The position numbers and the translations under genes are program-made. Of a stretch of 64,000 bases of DNA, positions 7,223 to 16,639 are shown piece after piece. The DNA is taken from contig NZ_CP068985.1 in the NCBI RefSeq assembly GCF_019397265.1, positions 2,460,501 to 2,524,500 on the forward strand, written 5' to 3'. Under the pieces are notes generated by a model that was given only the letters and a program-made list of their open reading frames with translations, was not told where the DNA came from and ran no database searches. The stretch is from Nonomuraea coxensis DSM 45129. GTDB taxonomy: Bacteria > Actinomycetota > Actinomycetes > Streptosporangiales > Streptosporangiaceae. Each line of letters starts with the position of its first letter. Positions within the stretch are counted from its first letter, which is position 1.

Positions 7223-8236
7223 GTGATCAAGACCAGACATGCCCTCATGGCCGCGTTGCTGCCCGCCGTCCTGGCGGGCTGCGGCGGCGCCGAGGCGACC
7301 ACCGGGACGACGGAGGTGAAGGTGCTGCGCTACCAGGGCAGCGCCGGCTCCGTCACCTACGCCGAACTGGCCGAGGAGCTCGGCTACCTCGGCGACGTCA
7401 AGCTCAAGTGGGTGGGCAACACCACCTCCGGCCCCCAGGACATCCAGTCGGCCGCCACCGGCCAGACCGACTTCGGCGGCGCCTTCAACGGCGCGATCGC
7501 CAAGCTCAAGGCCGCCGGGGCCCCCATCAAGGCCGTGGTCGGCTACTACGGCTCCGACCAGGACACCTTCAACGGCTACTACGTCAAGGACGACAGCCCG
7601 ATCAGGACCGCCCGCGACCTCATCGGCAGGAAGATCGGCGTCAACACGCTCGGCGCGCACCACGAGGCCGTCATCAAGGAATACCTCAAGCGCGAGGGCC
7701 TGACCCCCGACGAGATCAAGCAGGTCCAGCTCGTGGTGATCCCGCCGGTCAACACCGAGCAGGCCGTCCGGCAGGGGCAGCTCGACGCGGGCACCCTCGG
7801 CGGCGTGCTCAGGGACAAGGCGCTCGCACGCGGCGGCCTCCGGCCGCTGTTCACCGACGTGGACCTGTTCGGCCCGTTCACCGCCGGCTCGATCGTGCTG
7901 CGCGAGGACTTCATCGCCGACAACCCGACGACGACCAGGACGTTCGTGACCGGCTTCGCCAAGGCCGTCGCCTGGGCGCAGACGCACTCGCGGGCCGAGG
8001 TCGTCGCCACCTTCGAACGGATCATCGCCGAGCGCGGGCGGAGCGAGAGCGCCGAGACCGTCCGCTTCTGGAAGAGCACCGGCATCGCCGGCAAGGGCGG
8101 CCTCATCGCCCCCCAGGAGTTCCGCACCTGGATCGACTGGCTGACCCGCGAGGGCGAGCTCCGCCCCGGCCAGGTCGACCCCGCCGACCTCTACACCAAC
8201 GCGTTCAACCCCTACGCCGCAGGGAGCGCCTCATGA
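7223..8236 (+). CDS. ABC substrate-binding lipoprotein for sulfonates (SsuA-like)
   Basis: 337 residues, GTG start. Signal with lipobox LAGC (Cys20). The mature domain (VLRYQGSAGSVTYAELAEELGYL, TSGPQDIQSAATGQTDFGGAF) is an SsuA/NMT1-type periplasmic-binding fold. It is the first full gene after the Cys leader peptide, followed by ATPase, permease, flavin monooxygenase and flavin reductase. That order fits uptake and oxidative desulfonation of an organosulfur compound. Exact ligand not predictable from sequence. Overlaps the ATPase start by ATGA. Confidence 0.9.
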   Translation: MIKTRHALMAALLPAVLAGCGGAEATTGTTEVKVLRYQGSAGSVTYAELAEELGYLGDVKLKWVGNTTSGPQDIQSAATGQTDFGGAFNGAIAKLKAAGAPIKAVVGYYGSDQDTFNGYYVKDDSPIRTARDLIGRKIGVNTLGAHHEAVIKEYLKREGLTPDEIKQVQLVVIPPVNTEQAVRQGQLDAGTLGGVLRDKALARGGLRPLFTDVDLFGPFTAGSIVLREDFIADNPTTTRTFVTGFAKAVAWAQTHSRAEVVATFERIIAERGRSESAETVRFWKSTGIAGKGGLIAPQEFRTWIDWLTREGELRPGQVDPADLYTNAFNPYAAGSAS

Positions 8237-9039
8237 CCGAGATCGGCATCCGCGACGTCACCAAGACCTTCCACGTCAGGGACGCCGCCGAGCCCTTCAC
8301 CGCGCTGTCCGGGGTGAACCTCGACGTGCGCGCGGGCGAGTTCCTGGCGCTCGTCGGGCCGAGCGGCTGCGGCAAGTCCACCCTGCTCGACCTGGTCGCC
8401 GGGCTCACCCCGCCGACGTCCGGGCAGATCCTCATCGACGGCGACCACGTCACAGGACCCGGGCTCGACCGGGGCGTGGTCTTCCAGCAGTACGCGCTGT
8501 TCCCGTGGCGCACCGCGCAGGCGAACGTCGAGTTCGGCCTGGAGGCCAAGGCCGTGCCGAGGCGGGAGCGGGCGGCGCGGGCGCGCGAGCACCTGGCGCT
8601 GGTGGGCCTCGCCGGGTTCGAGGACCGCTACCCGCACGAGCTGTCCGGCGGCATGCGCCAGCGCGTCGCCATCGCCCGCAGCCTCGCCTTCGACCCCGAC
8701 GTGCTGCTCATGGACGAGCCGTTCGCCGCGCTCGACGCGCAGACCCGCGAGTCGCTGCAGGAGGAGCTGGTCCGCGTCTGGCAGCACACCGGCAAGACCG
8801 TCATCTTCATCACCCACGGCATCGACGAGGCCGTCTACCTGGGGCAGCGGGTCGCCGTCATGACCTCGCGGCCCGGCCGGATCAAGGAGGTCGTGGAGGT
8901 CGCGTTCGACTCGCGCGAGGGCGACCTGCGCGCCGATCCGGCCTTCGGCGAGTACCGTCACCACATCTGGACGCTCCTGCGCGACGAGGTCGCAGCCGCG
9001 CAGGTGCAGGAGCGAGAGGTGGCGATCTCCCATGGCTGA
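8233..9039 (+). CDS. ABC transporter ATPase, SsuB-like
   Basis: 268 residues. Walker [11 protein letters not shown]-loop FQQYALFPW, signature LSGGMRQR, Walker B VLLMDEP and switch THGIDEAVYLG are complete. The usual His-Asp after the H-loop Thr is His-Gly here, a minor variation. ATG start is taken from the ATGA overlap with the lipoprotein gene. The 3' end overlaps the permease by 8 nt. It pairs with the permease to import the organosulfur substrate. Confidence 0.93.
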   Translation: MTEIGIRDVTKTFHVRDAAEPFTALSGVNLDVRAGEFLALVGPSGCGKSTLLDLVAGLTPPTSGQILIDGDHVTGPGLDRGVVFQQYALFPWRTAQANVEFGLEAKAVPRRERAARAREHLALVGLAGFEDRYPHELSGGMRQRVAIARSLAFDPDVLLMDEPFAALDAQTRESLQEELVRVWQHTGKTVIFITHGIDEAVYLGQRVAVMTSRPGRIKEVVEVAFDSREGDLRADPAFGEYRHHIWTLLRDEVAAAQVQEREVAISHG

Positions 9040-9913
9040 CGCCCGCGCCGCGCTGCCCGGCGACCTCCACTGGTACGACCTCCCCGACGACGAGGCCGAC
9101 GAGGCCGACGACGGTGCCTCGCAGGAGGCGGCCCCCGCCGGGCGGCGGAGGTGGCTGCCGGCGTGGCTGCGCAGGGCGGGGGTCAACACGGCCGCCGTGC
9201 TGCTGCTCCTCGCCGCCTGGGAGATCCTGCCGAGGACCGGCGTCGTGGACCCGGTGTTCGTCCCCCCGCTCTCCGAGGACCTCGCCGCCTGGTACGACCT
9301 CCTCGTCACCGGCAGCCTCCCCGAGCATCTACGGGCGTCACTGGGCCGCTCGCTGGCCGGGTTCGGCCTGGCCGTCGTGCTCGCCATCCCGCTCGGGCTG
9401 CTCATCGGCTGGTACCGGCCGGTCGCCGACCTGCTGACGCCGCTGCTGGAGCTGTTCCGCAACACCTCGGCGGTGGCGCTGCTGCCGGTGTTCACGCTGA
9501 TCCTCGGCATCGGCGAGCCCGCCAAGATCTCCTTCGTGCTGTACGCCTGCTCGTGGCCCGTCCTGCTCAACACGATCAGCGGCGTGAAGACCGTCGAGCC
9601 CCTGCTCGTCAAGTCCGCCAGGTCCATGGGCCTCGGGCCCGTCCGGCTGTTCCAGAAGGTCATCCTGCCCGCCGCCGTGCCCGCCATCTTCACCGGCGTA
9701 CGGCTGGCCGGCGCGACCTCCATCCTCGTGCTGCTGTTCGCCGAGATGGTCGGCGCCAAGGCCGGCCTCGGCTACCTCATCCTCGACACCCAGTCCAGCT
9801 TCCGCATCCCCGACATGTACGCCGGGATCATCACCATCTCCGTCCTCGGCCTGCTGCTCAACCTGCTCCTGGTCGCCGCCGAGCGCCGCTTCTCCACCTG
9901 GAGGACCACGTGA
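9032..9913 (+). CDS. ABC transporter permease, SsuC-like
   Basis: 293 residues. An acidic cytoplasmic N-terminus of about 45 residues (DDEADEADDG) precedes the first membrane helix (NTAAVLLLLAAWEILP). About six helices follow, with the coupling motif SARSMGLGPVRLFQKVILPAA. The acidic N-terminal extension is longer than usual for SsuC. The stop overlaps the GTG of the monooxygenase gene. Forms the channel with the neighbouring ATPase and lipoprotein. Confidence 0.92.
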   Translation: MADARAALPGDLHWYDLPDDEADEADDGASQEAAPAGRRRWLPAWLRRAGVNTAAVLLLLAAWEILPRTGVVDPVFVPPLSEDLAAWYDLLVTGSLPEHLRASLGRSLAGFGLAVVLAIPLGLLIGWYRPVADLLTPLLELFRNTSAVALLPVFTLILGIGEPAKISFVLYACSWPVLLNTISGVKTVEPLLVKSARSMGLGPVRLFQKVILPAAVPAIFTGVRLAGATSILVLLFAEMVGAKAGLGYLILDTQSSFRIPDMYAGIITISVLGLLLNLLLVAAERRFSTWRTT

Positions 9914-11235
9914 CGAGAAAGCTCCACCTCAACGCCTTCCTCATGGGCGTCGGCCACCACGAGGCCGCCTGGCGGCACCCGCGCACCGAGCCGGCCCGCC
10001 TCACCGACGTCCGGCACTACCAGGAGCTGGCCAGGATCGCCGAGCGCGGCACGCTCGACTCGGTGTTCCTCGCCGACGGGCTCGCCCTTCAGGGGCACGT
10101 CGCGCACAACGCGCTAGGCGGCCTCGAACCCCTCACCCTGCTGGCCGCCCTGGCCGCCGTCACCGACCACGTCGGGCTGATCGCGACCGTGTCGACGACG
10201 TACAACGAGCCCTTCCACGTGGCGCGCAAGTTCGCCTCGCTCGACCACATCAGCGGCGGCCGGGCAGGCTGGAACATCGTCACCTCCGCAGGCGAGGCCG
10301 AGGCCCGCAACTTCGGCCTCGAACGCCCCGCGCACGCCGCCCGCTACGCCCGCGCCGAGGAGTTCCTCGACGTCGTGCTCAAGCTCTGGGACAGCTGGGA
10401 GGACGACGCCGTCGTCCGCGACCGCGTCGCCGGCCGCTACGCCGACACCGGCAAGATCCACGCCATCGAGCACGAGGGCGAGCACTTCGCCGTCCGCGGC
10501 CCGCTCAACGCCTCCCGCCCGCCCCAGGGCCATCCGCTGCTGGTGCAGGCCGGATCGTCGGAGGACGGCAAGGACTTCGCCGCCCGGTACGCCGAGGCCG
10601 TCTTCACCGCCCAGCAGACGTTCGAAGAGGGGCGGGAGTTCTACGCCGACCTCAAACGCCGGGTCGCCGCCCGCGGCCGGCGCCCTGAGGAGGTGCTGGT
10701 GCTGCCCGGCATCTCGCCGATCATCGGCTCGACCGAGCGGGAGGCGCTGCTGCTGGAGAAGGAGCTGGAGGAGCTGATCGTCCCGGCGTACGGGCTGGCG
10801 CAGCTCGGCCAGCTGACCGGCATCGAGCTCACCGAGGACGACCTCGACCGGGAGCTGCCGGACGTGCCGGTCGAGACGGAGGGCGCGCAGAGCCGGCGCA
10901 AGCTCGTCGTCGACCTGGCCAGGCGCGAGCGCCTCACGGTCCGGCGGCTCCTCGCCCGCCTGGCCGGAGGGCGCGGCCACCGGGTCGTCGCCGGGACGCC
11001 GGAGCAGATCGCCGACCAGATCCAGGAGTGGTTCGAGGGCGGGGCGGCCGACGGCTTCAACGTGATGCCGCCGATCCTGCCGCACGGCCTGTCCGACTTC
11101 GTGGACCACGTTGTGCCCGAGCTGCGGGCCCGGGGGCTGTTCCGGCACGCGTACGAGGGCCGCACGCTGCGCGAGAACTACGGCCTGCCGCGCCCCGCCT
11201 CGCGCTACGCCAATGACCTGGTGGCCGCCGGATGA
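9910..11235 (+). CDS. FMNH2-dependent LLM-class monooxygenase (NtaA/SnaA/DszA family)
   Basis: 441 residues, GTG start overlapping the permease TGA. TIM-barrel blocks of the NtaA/SnaA/DszA/SoxA branch are present: LHLNAFLMGVGHHEAAWRHP, FLADGLALQG, GRAGWNIVTSAGEAEARNFG, and QAGSSEDGKDFAA. The enzymes use FMNH2 from a separate reductase to oxygenate sulfur- or nitrogen-containing substrates. The reductase gene is the next one. Within an ssu-type operon it most likely cleaves a C-S bond, playing the part of SsuD although belonging to a different subfamily. Substrate unknown. Confidence 0.92.
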   Translation: MTRKLHLNAFLMGVGHHEAAWRHPRTEPARLTDVRHYQELARIAERGTLDSVFLADGLALQGHVAHNALGGLEPLTLLAALAAVTDHVGLIATVSTTYNEPFHVARKFASLDHISGGRAGWNIVTSAGEAEARNFGLERPAHAARYARAEEFLDVVLKLWDSWEDDAVVRDRVAGRYADTGKIHAIEHEGEHFAVRGPLNASRPPQGHPLLVQAGSSEDGKDFAARYAEAVFTAQQTFEEGREFYADLKRRVAARGRRPEEVLVLPGISPIIGSTEREALLLEKELEELIVPAYGLAQLGQLTGIELTEDDLDRELPDVPVETEGAQSRRKLVVDLARRERLTVRRLLARLAGGRGHRVVAGTPEQIADQIQEWFEGGAADGFNVMPPILPHGLSDFVDHVVPELRARGLFRHAYEGRTLRENYGLPRPASRYANDLVAAG

Positions 11236-11263
11236 GCACCACCTCGCGCAAGGAGGCGCACCC

Positions 11264-11773
11264 ATGACCGTTCTCACCGTCGTCGGCAACCCGAGGGCGG
11301 GGTCGCGCACCGAGGCCGTGGCCGTCGCGGCGGCCGAGGCGGTCGCCGCCCGGCTCGGCGCGTCCCTGCCGCACGAGTCGGCCGACCTGTCTGCGCTCGG
11401 CCCCCACCTGCTCGCCCCCGCCGCCTCCCCGGAGGTGGAGGCGGCGCTGGGTCTGGTGGCGGAGGCGGACGTGCTCGTCGTCGCCAGCCCCACCTACAAG
11501 GGCGCCTACACGGGGCTGCTGAAGGCGTTCCTCGACCGGCTGCCCCCGGCCGCGCTGGCCGGGAAGACCGCCCTGCCGCTGCTGGTGATGGGCGACCCCA
11601 GGCACGCGCTGGCGGTCGAGGTGCACCTGCGCCCGCTGCTGGTCGAGCTGGGCGCCACGGTGCCGACGCCCGGCCTCGCCTTCCTGGAGTCACAGCTCCC
11701 GGATCTGGAGGCGGTGGTGTCCGCCTGGGCCGACCGCGTCGCGCCGCAGGTCCGCCTGCCCGCGGCGACGTAG
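11264..11773 (+). CDS. NADPH-dependent FMN reductase (SsuE/MsuE-like)
   Basis: 169-residue flavodoxin-fold reductase. VVGNPRAGSRTEAVA is the FMN phosphate loop and VVASPTYKGAYTGLLKAFLD the isoalloxazine-binding loop of the FMN_red family. ATG at 11264 follows AAGGAGG by 7 nt. Lies 28 nt after the monooxygenase and supplies its FMNH2. Last gene of the sulfonate operon; a GC-rich hairpin follows. Confidence 0.92.
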   Translation: MTVLTVVGNPRAGSRTEAVAVAAAEAVAARLGASLPHESADLSALGPHLLAPAASPEVEAALGLVAEADVLVVASPTYKGAYTGLLKAFLDRLPPAALAGKTALPLLVMGDPRHALAVEVHLRPLLVELGATVPTPGLAFLESQLPDLEAVVSAWADRVAPQVRLPAAT

Positions 11774-11835
11774 GCCCGCGCCCGTCCCTCCGAACCGGGA
11801 TCTTGTCAGGCAGTCAGCACGGTGTTACCTCTTGC

Positions 11836-11864
11836 GGAGGGCGCGCGTGATCCGCGCGCCCTCC
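11836..11864 (+). terminator. Hairpin after the sulfonate operon
   Basis: 12-bp perfect stem GGAGGGCGCGCG with loop TGATC, without a U-run. It lies between the reductase stop and the M36 protease start, so it could end the former transcript or sit in the leader of the latter. Confidence 0.5.
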
Positions 11865-11885
11865 CGGCAGCCAGAGAGGACCACC

Positions 11886-14786
11886 GTGTCGTCAAAGTCC
11901 TGGTTACGCAGCAGCACCCTCCTCGCCGCCGCACTGGTCGCGGCCGCACTGTCACCCGTGGGACCGGCCCGGGGCGAACCCGGCGGGCAGGCTCCCGTCC
12001 ACGACTTCCAGGCCGAGCAGCACGCCAGGCCCGACGTGGACAACCGCCAGGGCAGGGTCGAGCCGCCGCCCGGCGCGAACGCCCGCAGGGCCGGCTCCGC
12101 CGCCGAGATCCGCTGGAACAACCTCGGCACCCCGGCGGCCGTCGTCAGCGCGCAACCCCTCGCCGAGGGACTCGGCGCCGATCCCGAGCAGGCCGCGCGG
12201 GCCTACCTGAAGGCGAACGAGAGCGTGTTCGGCCTGCCCGCCGAGGCCGTGGACGCGCTGGAGAAGGTCGCGGTCAACCCCATCGGCGACGGCGCCGCCG
12301 TCCTGCTGCGGCAGCGCTTCGGCGGCCTGCCCGCCGGCGTGGACGGACTGGTCTCCGTCGGCGTGGTGAACGGCGCCGTCCGGTTCGTCACCTCCTCGCT
12401 GTCGCGCGCCACGCAGGAGCCGCCGGCCGCCGCGATCGGCGAGCGGCAGGCGCTGGAGATCGCGGCCAGGGACGGCGGCATCGACCTCGCCACGGCCGCC
12501 ACCCAGAAGGTCACGGCGGTGGCGGTGCCCGCGCCCGACGGCGTGCACCGGGCCTACCAGGTCGTGCTGATCGGCGGCGCGGACGGCGAGCCGGCGGCGT
12601 ACACGACGCACGTGGACGCCGTCAGCGGCGCGATCCTCACCCGCGAGAACCTGGTCGACCACTTCGACCCCGAGAATCCGAAGCAGGCGGTGTTCCCGGC
12701 CACCCCGCGCGGCGACTACTCCTCCGCCGACACCCGCCAGACCTGGTGCCACACCGCCGGCCCCGGCTGCGACCTCGCCACCGGCGGCGACCCGGCGACC
12801 GGCAGGGCGTGGGACGTGGACCACGCCACCGGTGAGCCGGCGAACACGAGCCTCGGCAACGCCGCCCGCACCTACGAGAACCGCGCCAGCGGCGACCCGT
12901 TCACCGTCGGCACCCGCCCCAACGTGCTCACCCCGAGCAGGAACTACGTCTACCCGTGGCGCAACGCCTGGTACACCGCCAAGTGCGACCCGGCGGCGCT
13001 CGACCAGCCCGGCGAGGCCGACCTCGAAGCCGCCATCGCCAACCTCAACGCCATGCACAACCGCATGCACGACTGGTCCTACCGGCTCGGCTTCACCGAG
13101 ACGGCCTGGAACATGCAGGCCGACAACGGCGGGCGCGGCGGCCTCGGCGGCGACCCCGAGCAGGGCAACGCCCAGGCGGGGGCGCGGGTGGCGTCCGTAC
13201 GCGACAACGCCAACCAGATCACCGGGCCGGACGGCACCGCGCCCATCACCAACATGTACCTGTGGCAGCCGATCGCGGGCTCCTTCTACGCGCCCTGCGT
13301 CGACGGCGACTACGACATGTCGGTCATCGCCCACGAGTACTCGCACGCCATCTCGGGCCGCATGATCGGCGGCCCGAACGCCGGCTGGAGCGGGGCCCAG
13401 GCGGGCGCCATGAACGAGAGCACCTCCGACCTGTTCGCCATGGAGTACCTCTACGAGTACGGCTTCCGCCCGGCGGGCGCGACCCCGTACGTGACCGGCG
13501 GCTACGTCACCGGCGACCAGCAGCGCGGCATCCGCAACTACGACATGTCCAAGTCGCCGCTCAACTACAGCGACCTCAACTACGACCTGGTGGGCCAGCA
13601 GGTCCACGCCGACGGCGAGATCTGGTCGGCCACCCAGTTCGACGTGCGCGCGGCCTTCGTCAAGCGGTACGGCCTCGGCACCGGCAAGCTCCAGCGCTCC
13701 TGCGCCGACGGCCGCACGCCGGTCGAGCGCTGCCCGGGCAACCGCCGCTGGGCGCAGCTCTCCTTCGACGCGCTGCTGCTGATGGCCTCGGGCGCCGTCA
13801 CGTACGTCGACCACCGCGACGCCCTGCTCGCCGCCGACGCGATCCGGTTCGGCGGCGCGAACCAGGACATCATGTGGCGCGCGTTCGCCGAGCACGGCCT
13901 GGGCCGCGACGCCGCCAGCACCGGCCCGAACGACGGCGAGGCGACGCCGAGCTTCGTCAACCCGGCGGGGAAGAACGGCTCGCTGCGGCTGAAGCCCCTC
14001 GGCGAGGCCAAGGACGCGGCGCTGCGCCTCTACGTCGGCGACTACGAGGCCCGCGCGGTCCCGGTCGCCGACACCGACCCGGTCACCCCGCTCGGCGACA
14101 CCGTGGAGATGACGCCGGGCGTCTACGACTTCGTGGTCGCCGGCAGCGGGTTCGGGCACCGGCGGCTGAGGTTCGCGGTGCTGCCGGGCGTGACGCTGCC
14201 GCTGCCCCTGCCGCTGACCCGCAACCTCGCCTCGGCGGCGAGCGGCGCGACGGCGAGCGGCGACGGCGTCAACCAGGCCAGGCTCATCGACGAGACCGAG
14301 GCGACGAACTGGGCCTCGCTCTCCGGCGCGCCGGCCGGCAAGTCGGTGGTCGTGGACCTCGCGGGCGACGAGCCCGTCACGGTCCGCCGGGTCCAGGTGA
14401 GCGCCATGCTGAGGCCCGCGGCGAACGACCCGGCCGACCCCGGCGGGCAGAACCGCTTCTCCGCCCTGCGCGCCTTCGAGGTGCTGGCCTGCAGCGCGAA
14501 CTGCGCCGACCCGGCGAGCTTCACCAGGATCCACACCAGCCAGAAGGACGCGTTCGGCACCGCGCTGCCGCGTCCGCGCGGCTCGGACCTGCTGATCAAG
14601 TCGTTCGACGTGCGGCCGGCCAAGGCCACGCACCTGATGCTGCGCGTGGTCAGCACCCAGTGCATCGGCAACCCGCTGTACGCGGGGGAGCAGGACGCCG
14701 ACCCGACCTCCGCGACGGACTGCGCCACGGCCAGCCCGCAGCGGGAGCAGGTGCGGGCGGCCGAGTTCCAGGCGTTCACGCACTGA
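11886..14786 (+). CDS. Secreted M36 (fungalysin-type) metalloprotease with C-terminal discoidin-like domain
   Basis: 966 residues from GTG 11886, chosen because a hydrophobic signal peptide starts there (SSTLLAAALVAAALSPVGPARG) after an AGAGAGGA site. The order is: signal; FTP-like propeptide (about 50-250, YLKANESVFGLP); peptidase M36 domain with zinc motif HEYSH (His483, Glu484, His487) and the third ligand in NESTSDLFAMEYLYEYG; then a beta-sandwich tail (about 780-966, NLASAASGATASGDGVNQARL) resembling discoidin/F5-8C domains, with several Cys likely disulfide-bonded. A secreted broad endoprotease, probably autoactivated. Stands alone and is convergent with the next gene across a 17-bp terminator hairpin. 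Confidence 0.92.
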   Translation: MSSKSWLRSSTLLAAALVAAALSPVGPARGEPGGQAPVHDFQAEQHARPDVDNRQGRVEPPPGANARRAGSAAEIRWNNLGTPAAVVSAQPLAEGLGADPEQAARAYLKANESVFGLPAEAVDALEKVAVNPIGDGAAVLLRQRFGGLPAGVDGLVSVGVVNGAVRFVTSSLSRATQEPPAAAIGERQALEIAARDGGIDLATAATQKVTAVAVPAPDGVHRAYQVVLIGGADGEPAAYTTHVDAVSGAILTRENLVDHFDPENPKQAVFPATPRGDYSSADTRQTWCHTAGPGCDLATGGDPATGRAWDVDHATGEPANTSLGNAARTYENRASGDPFTVGTRPNVLTPSRNYVYPWRNAWYTAKCDPAALDQPGEADLEAAIANLNAMHNRMHDWSYRLGFTETAWNMQADNGGRGGLGGDPEQGNAQAGARVASVRDNANQITGPDGTAPITNMYLWQPIAGSFYAPCVDGDYDMSVIAHEYSHAISGRMIGGPNAGWSGAQAGAMNESTSDLFAMEYLYEYGFRPAGATPYVTGGYVTGDQQRGIRNYDMSKSPLNYSDLNYDLVGQQVHADGEIWSATQFDVRAAFVKRYGLGTGKLQRSCADGRTPVERCPGNRRWAQLSFDALLLMASGAVTYVDHRDALLAADAIRFGGANQDIMWRAFAEHGLGRDAASTGPNDGEATPSFVNPAGKNGSLRLKPLGEAKDAALRLYVGDYEARAVPVADTDPVTPLGDTVEMTPGVYDFVVAGSGFGHRRLRFAVLPGVTLPLPLPLTRNLASAASGATASGDGVNQARLIDETEATNWASLSGAPAGKSVVVDLAGDEPVTVRRVQVSAMLRPAANDPADPGGQNRFSALRAFEVLACSANCADPASFTRIHTSQKDAFGTALPRPRGSDLLIKSFDVRPAKATHLMLRVVSTQCIGNPLYAGEQDADPTSATDCATASPQREQVRAAEFQAFTH

Positions 14787-14793
14787 CGAACGG

Positions 14794-14831
14794 GCGGAGG
14801 CCCGGCGAACGGGTGTTCGCCGGGCCTCCGC
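14794..14831. terminator. Bidirectional terminator hairpin
   Basis: Perfect 17-bp stem GCGGAGGCCCGGCGAAC with loop GGGT between two convergent genes; only 10 nt separates it from the minus-strand stop. Confidence 0.75.
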
Positions 14832-14841
14832 TGGATCGGCA

Positions 14842-15237
14842 TCAGTAGATGCGGTACTTCTTGCCGCAGTTGTCGAACTTCCCGGCCCAGCAGGTGAACG
14901 TGTAGATCTTCTTGATCCCGTGACCGCTCCAGGCGCCGGCCACCTTGCCGTCGAAGGAGTGGTTGAAGCGGTGCCAGGAGCCGTTCTTGTAGTACTCGAA
15001 CCACACCCAGCCCTTCTTGCCGCCGCGCTTGTCCACGCCGTACCACTTCGTGTGGACCTTGCCGTGCTGCTTCCAGGTCCGGCCGAAGGTGTAGGCCTTG
15101 TGGTCGCTGGAGAAGAACTTGCCCCAGGTGGTCACGGGGGAGCTCGTGGTGGTGGCCGCCTGGGCGGCGGGGGCGACGGCGAGGCCGGTCAGGGCCATCG
15201 AGCCGGCGATGGTCGCCAGGGCGAGAGTCTTGCGCAT
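14842..15237 (-). CDS. Small secreted protein, unknown function
   Basis: 131 residues. Sec signal MRKTLALATIAGSMALTGLA with a likely AQA cleavage near residue 29. The mature part of about 100 residues is basic and aromatic-rich (WGKFFSSDHKAYTFGRTW, KWYGVDKRGGKKGWVWFEYY). It has two Cys (FTCWAGKFDNCGKKYR) that may form a disulfide. Start ATG 15237 has GGGAGGA upstream; the longer frame has no signal. Small beta-type secreted proteins like this are common in Streptomyces relatives. I do not recognise a function. Confidence 0.8.
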   Translation of the reverse strand: MRKTLALATIAGSMALTGLAVAPAAQAATTTSSPVTTWGKFFSSDHKAYTFGRTWKQHGKVHTKWYGVDKRGGKKGWVWFEYYKNGSWHRFNHSFDGKVAGAWSGHGIKKIYTFTCWAGKFDNCGKKYRIY

Positions 15238-15367
15238 CGTGGGTTCCTCCCCGTGTCGGTGCTGCCGGGTGCTGTCCGGCAGCACGGACATTACGGAGAC
15301 AACGGGCGATCTTCTGTGGAGGAATCCACACGACGGCAGTGACCCACGACACACTCCCGGCCCGGCG

Positions 15368-16639
15368 TCACGGCCGGACCGGCGCCCCCCGGTCCGCGGG
15401 GAACGGCAGGAACGGCGTCCCCGCGGCCGTCCTCGCGGTGGGGGCGTCCGCCCCGCAGAGCGCCACCAGCAGGTGCTCGACCTGGGCGAAGTCGATCGCG
15501 TGCGGCACCACGGCGCCGTTCTCGATCTGCTGGTACTTCGTGCGGTTGACGCCGAACGACAGCTGCCGCTCGCCGTCCTCGCTGGACAGCGACTGCGTGG
15601 CCATGCCGAACACGCCGCCGTCGTGCCCCCAGAACCGGCCGCAGGGCAGGTCGAGGGCGTAGATGCCGAGGCCGTAGTCGATGGGGAAGCCGCCCGCCAG
15701 CACCGGCACCGTCCTGCGCATCTCGGCGAGCTGCGCGGGAGCCAGCAGCTCGCCGCGCAGCAGGGCGCGGTAGAACCGGTTGAGGTCGTCCATGGTGGAG
15801 GTGATCGCCCCGGCCGTGCCCGCCCACGACATGTCGTAGACGCCGAAGTCGCGCGGCGGGTCGAAGAGGCCGTACAACGACTCGTACGCGCCGGAGTGCG
15901 GCCCAGGGATGTGCGGCGAGCGCGGGAACGACGTGTGCCGCAGCCCCGCCTTCCTGATCACGTGCCGGGTGATGTGGTCGGCGGCGTCGTTCCCGGTCAC
16001 CTTCTCCAGCAGCAGGCCGGCGAGCACGTAGTTGGTGTTCGAGTACGACCCCGGCGCGGCCCCCGGCTCCCCGGTCGGGGTGCCGGCCAGGCCCATCCGG
16101 ACCAGTTCCCGGGGAGCGATGCGGCGGAAGCGGTGGTCGTCCAGGCTCTTGCCGGAGCCTTCCAGCAGCGAGGGGAACGCCGGGGCGATGTAGTCGGCGA
16201 TGTGGCTGGTGTGGTTGAGCAGCATCCGCACCGTGATCGTCCGGCCGCGCTCGCCGGGGACGAGGCCGGGCAGGTAGCGGCCCACCGGCGCGTCCAGTTC
16301 GATCGTGCCCCGCGCGACCTGCTGCAGGATCGCCACCGACACGAACGTCTTGGTGATGCTGCCGACGCGGTGCACCATGTCGGGCCGCACCCGGCGGCCG
16401 GTGGCGACGTCGGCCACGCCGGACGCGCCCGCCCACGTCCGGCCGCCGTCGCGGACCTCGGAGTAGATGCCGTACATGCCGGCGTCGCGGACCGCGTCGA
16501 GCGTCCGCGCGAGCGCCTGCCGGTCCGGCCCGCCGGCCGCGTGCGCCGGTCCGGTCAGGGTGCCTGCCGCGAGCAGCGCGCCCATCGCGGCGGCCAGGGC
16601 CGCGCGCGGGGCGCTCGTGGGGAATCGGCGAGAAGTCAT
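15368..16639 (-). CDS. Secreted serine hydrolase, D-alanyl-D-alanine carboxypeptidase / class C beta-lactamase family
   Basis: 423 residues. Signal peptide (ALAAAMGALLAAGTLTGPAHA). Active-site SxxK is SITK with Ser94 and Lys97. The YxN motif is YSN within APGSYSNTNYVLAG, and the third motif is HDGG (WGHDGGVFGMA) in place of KTG, as in the R61-like carboxypeptidases and esterases. Acts outside the membrane on peptidoglycan peptides or small esters; which one cannot be told. Single gene, with promoter probably in the 16640-16934 gap. Ends close to the plus-strand start of a short gap with no gene. Confidence 0.9.
   Translation of the reverse strand: MTSRRFPTSAPRAALAAAMGALLAAGTLTGPAHAAGGPDRQALARTLDAVRDAGMYGIYSEVRDGGRTWAGASGVADVATGRRVRPDMVHRVGSITKTFVSVAILQQVARGTIELDAPVGRYLPGLVPGERGRTITVRMLLNHTSHIADYIAPAFPSLLEGSGKSLDDHRFRRIAPRELVRMGLAGTPTGEPGAAPGSYSNTNYVLAGLLLEKVTGNDAADHITRHVIRKAGLRHTSFPRSPHIPGPHSGAYESLYGLFDPPRDFGVYDMSWAGTAGAITSTMDDLNRFYRALLRGELLAPAQLAEMRRTVPVLAGGFPIDYGLGIYALDLPCGRFWGHDGGVFGMATQSLSSEDGERQLSFGVNRTKYQQIENGAVVPHAIDFAQVEHLLVALCGADAPTARTAAGTPFLPFPADRGAPVRP

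Noticed and set aside
11952..14783. 943-codon open frame opposite the M36 protease
   Set aside because: Antisense shadow: low-complexity composition and no motifs, while the plus strand encodes a full protease.
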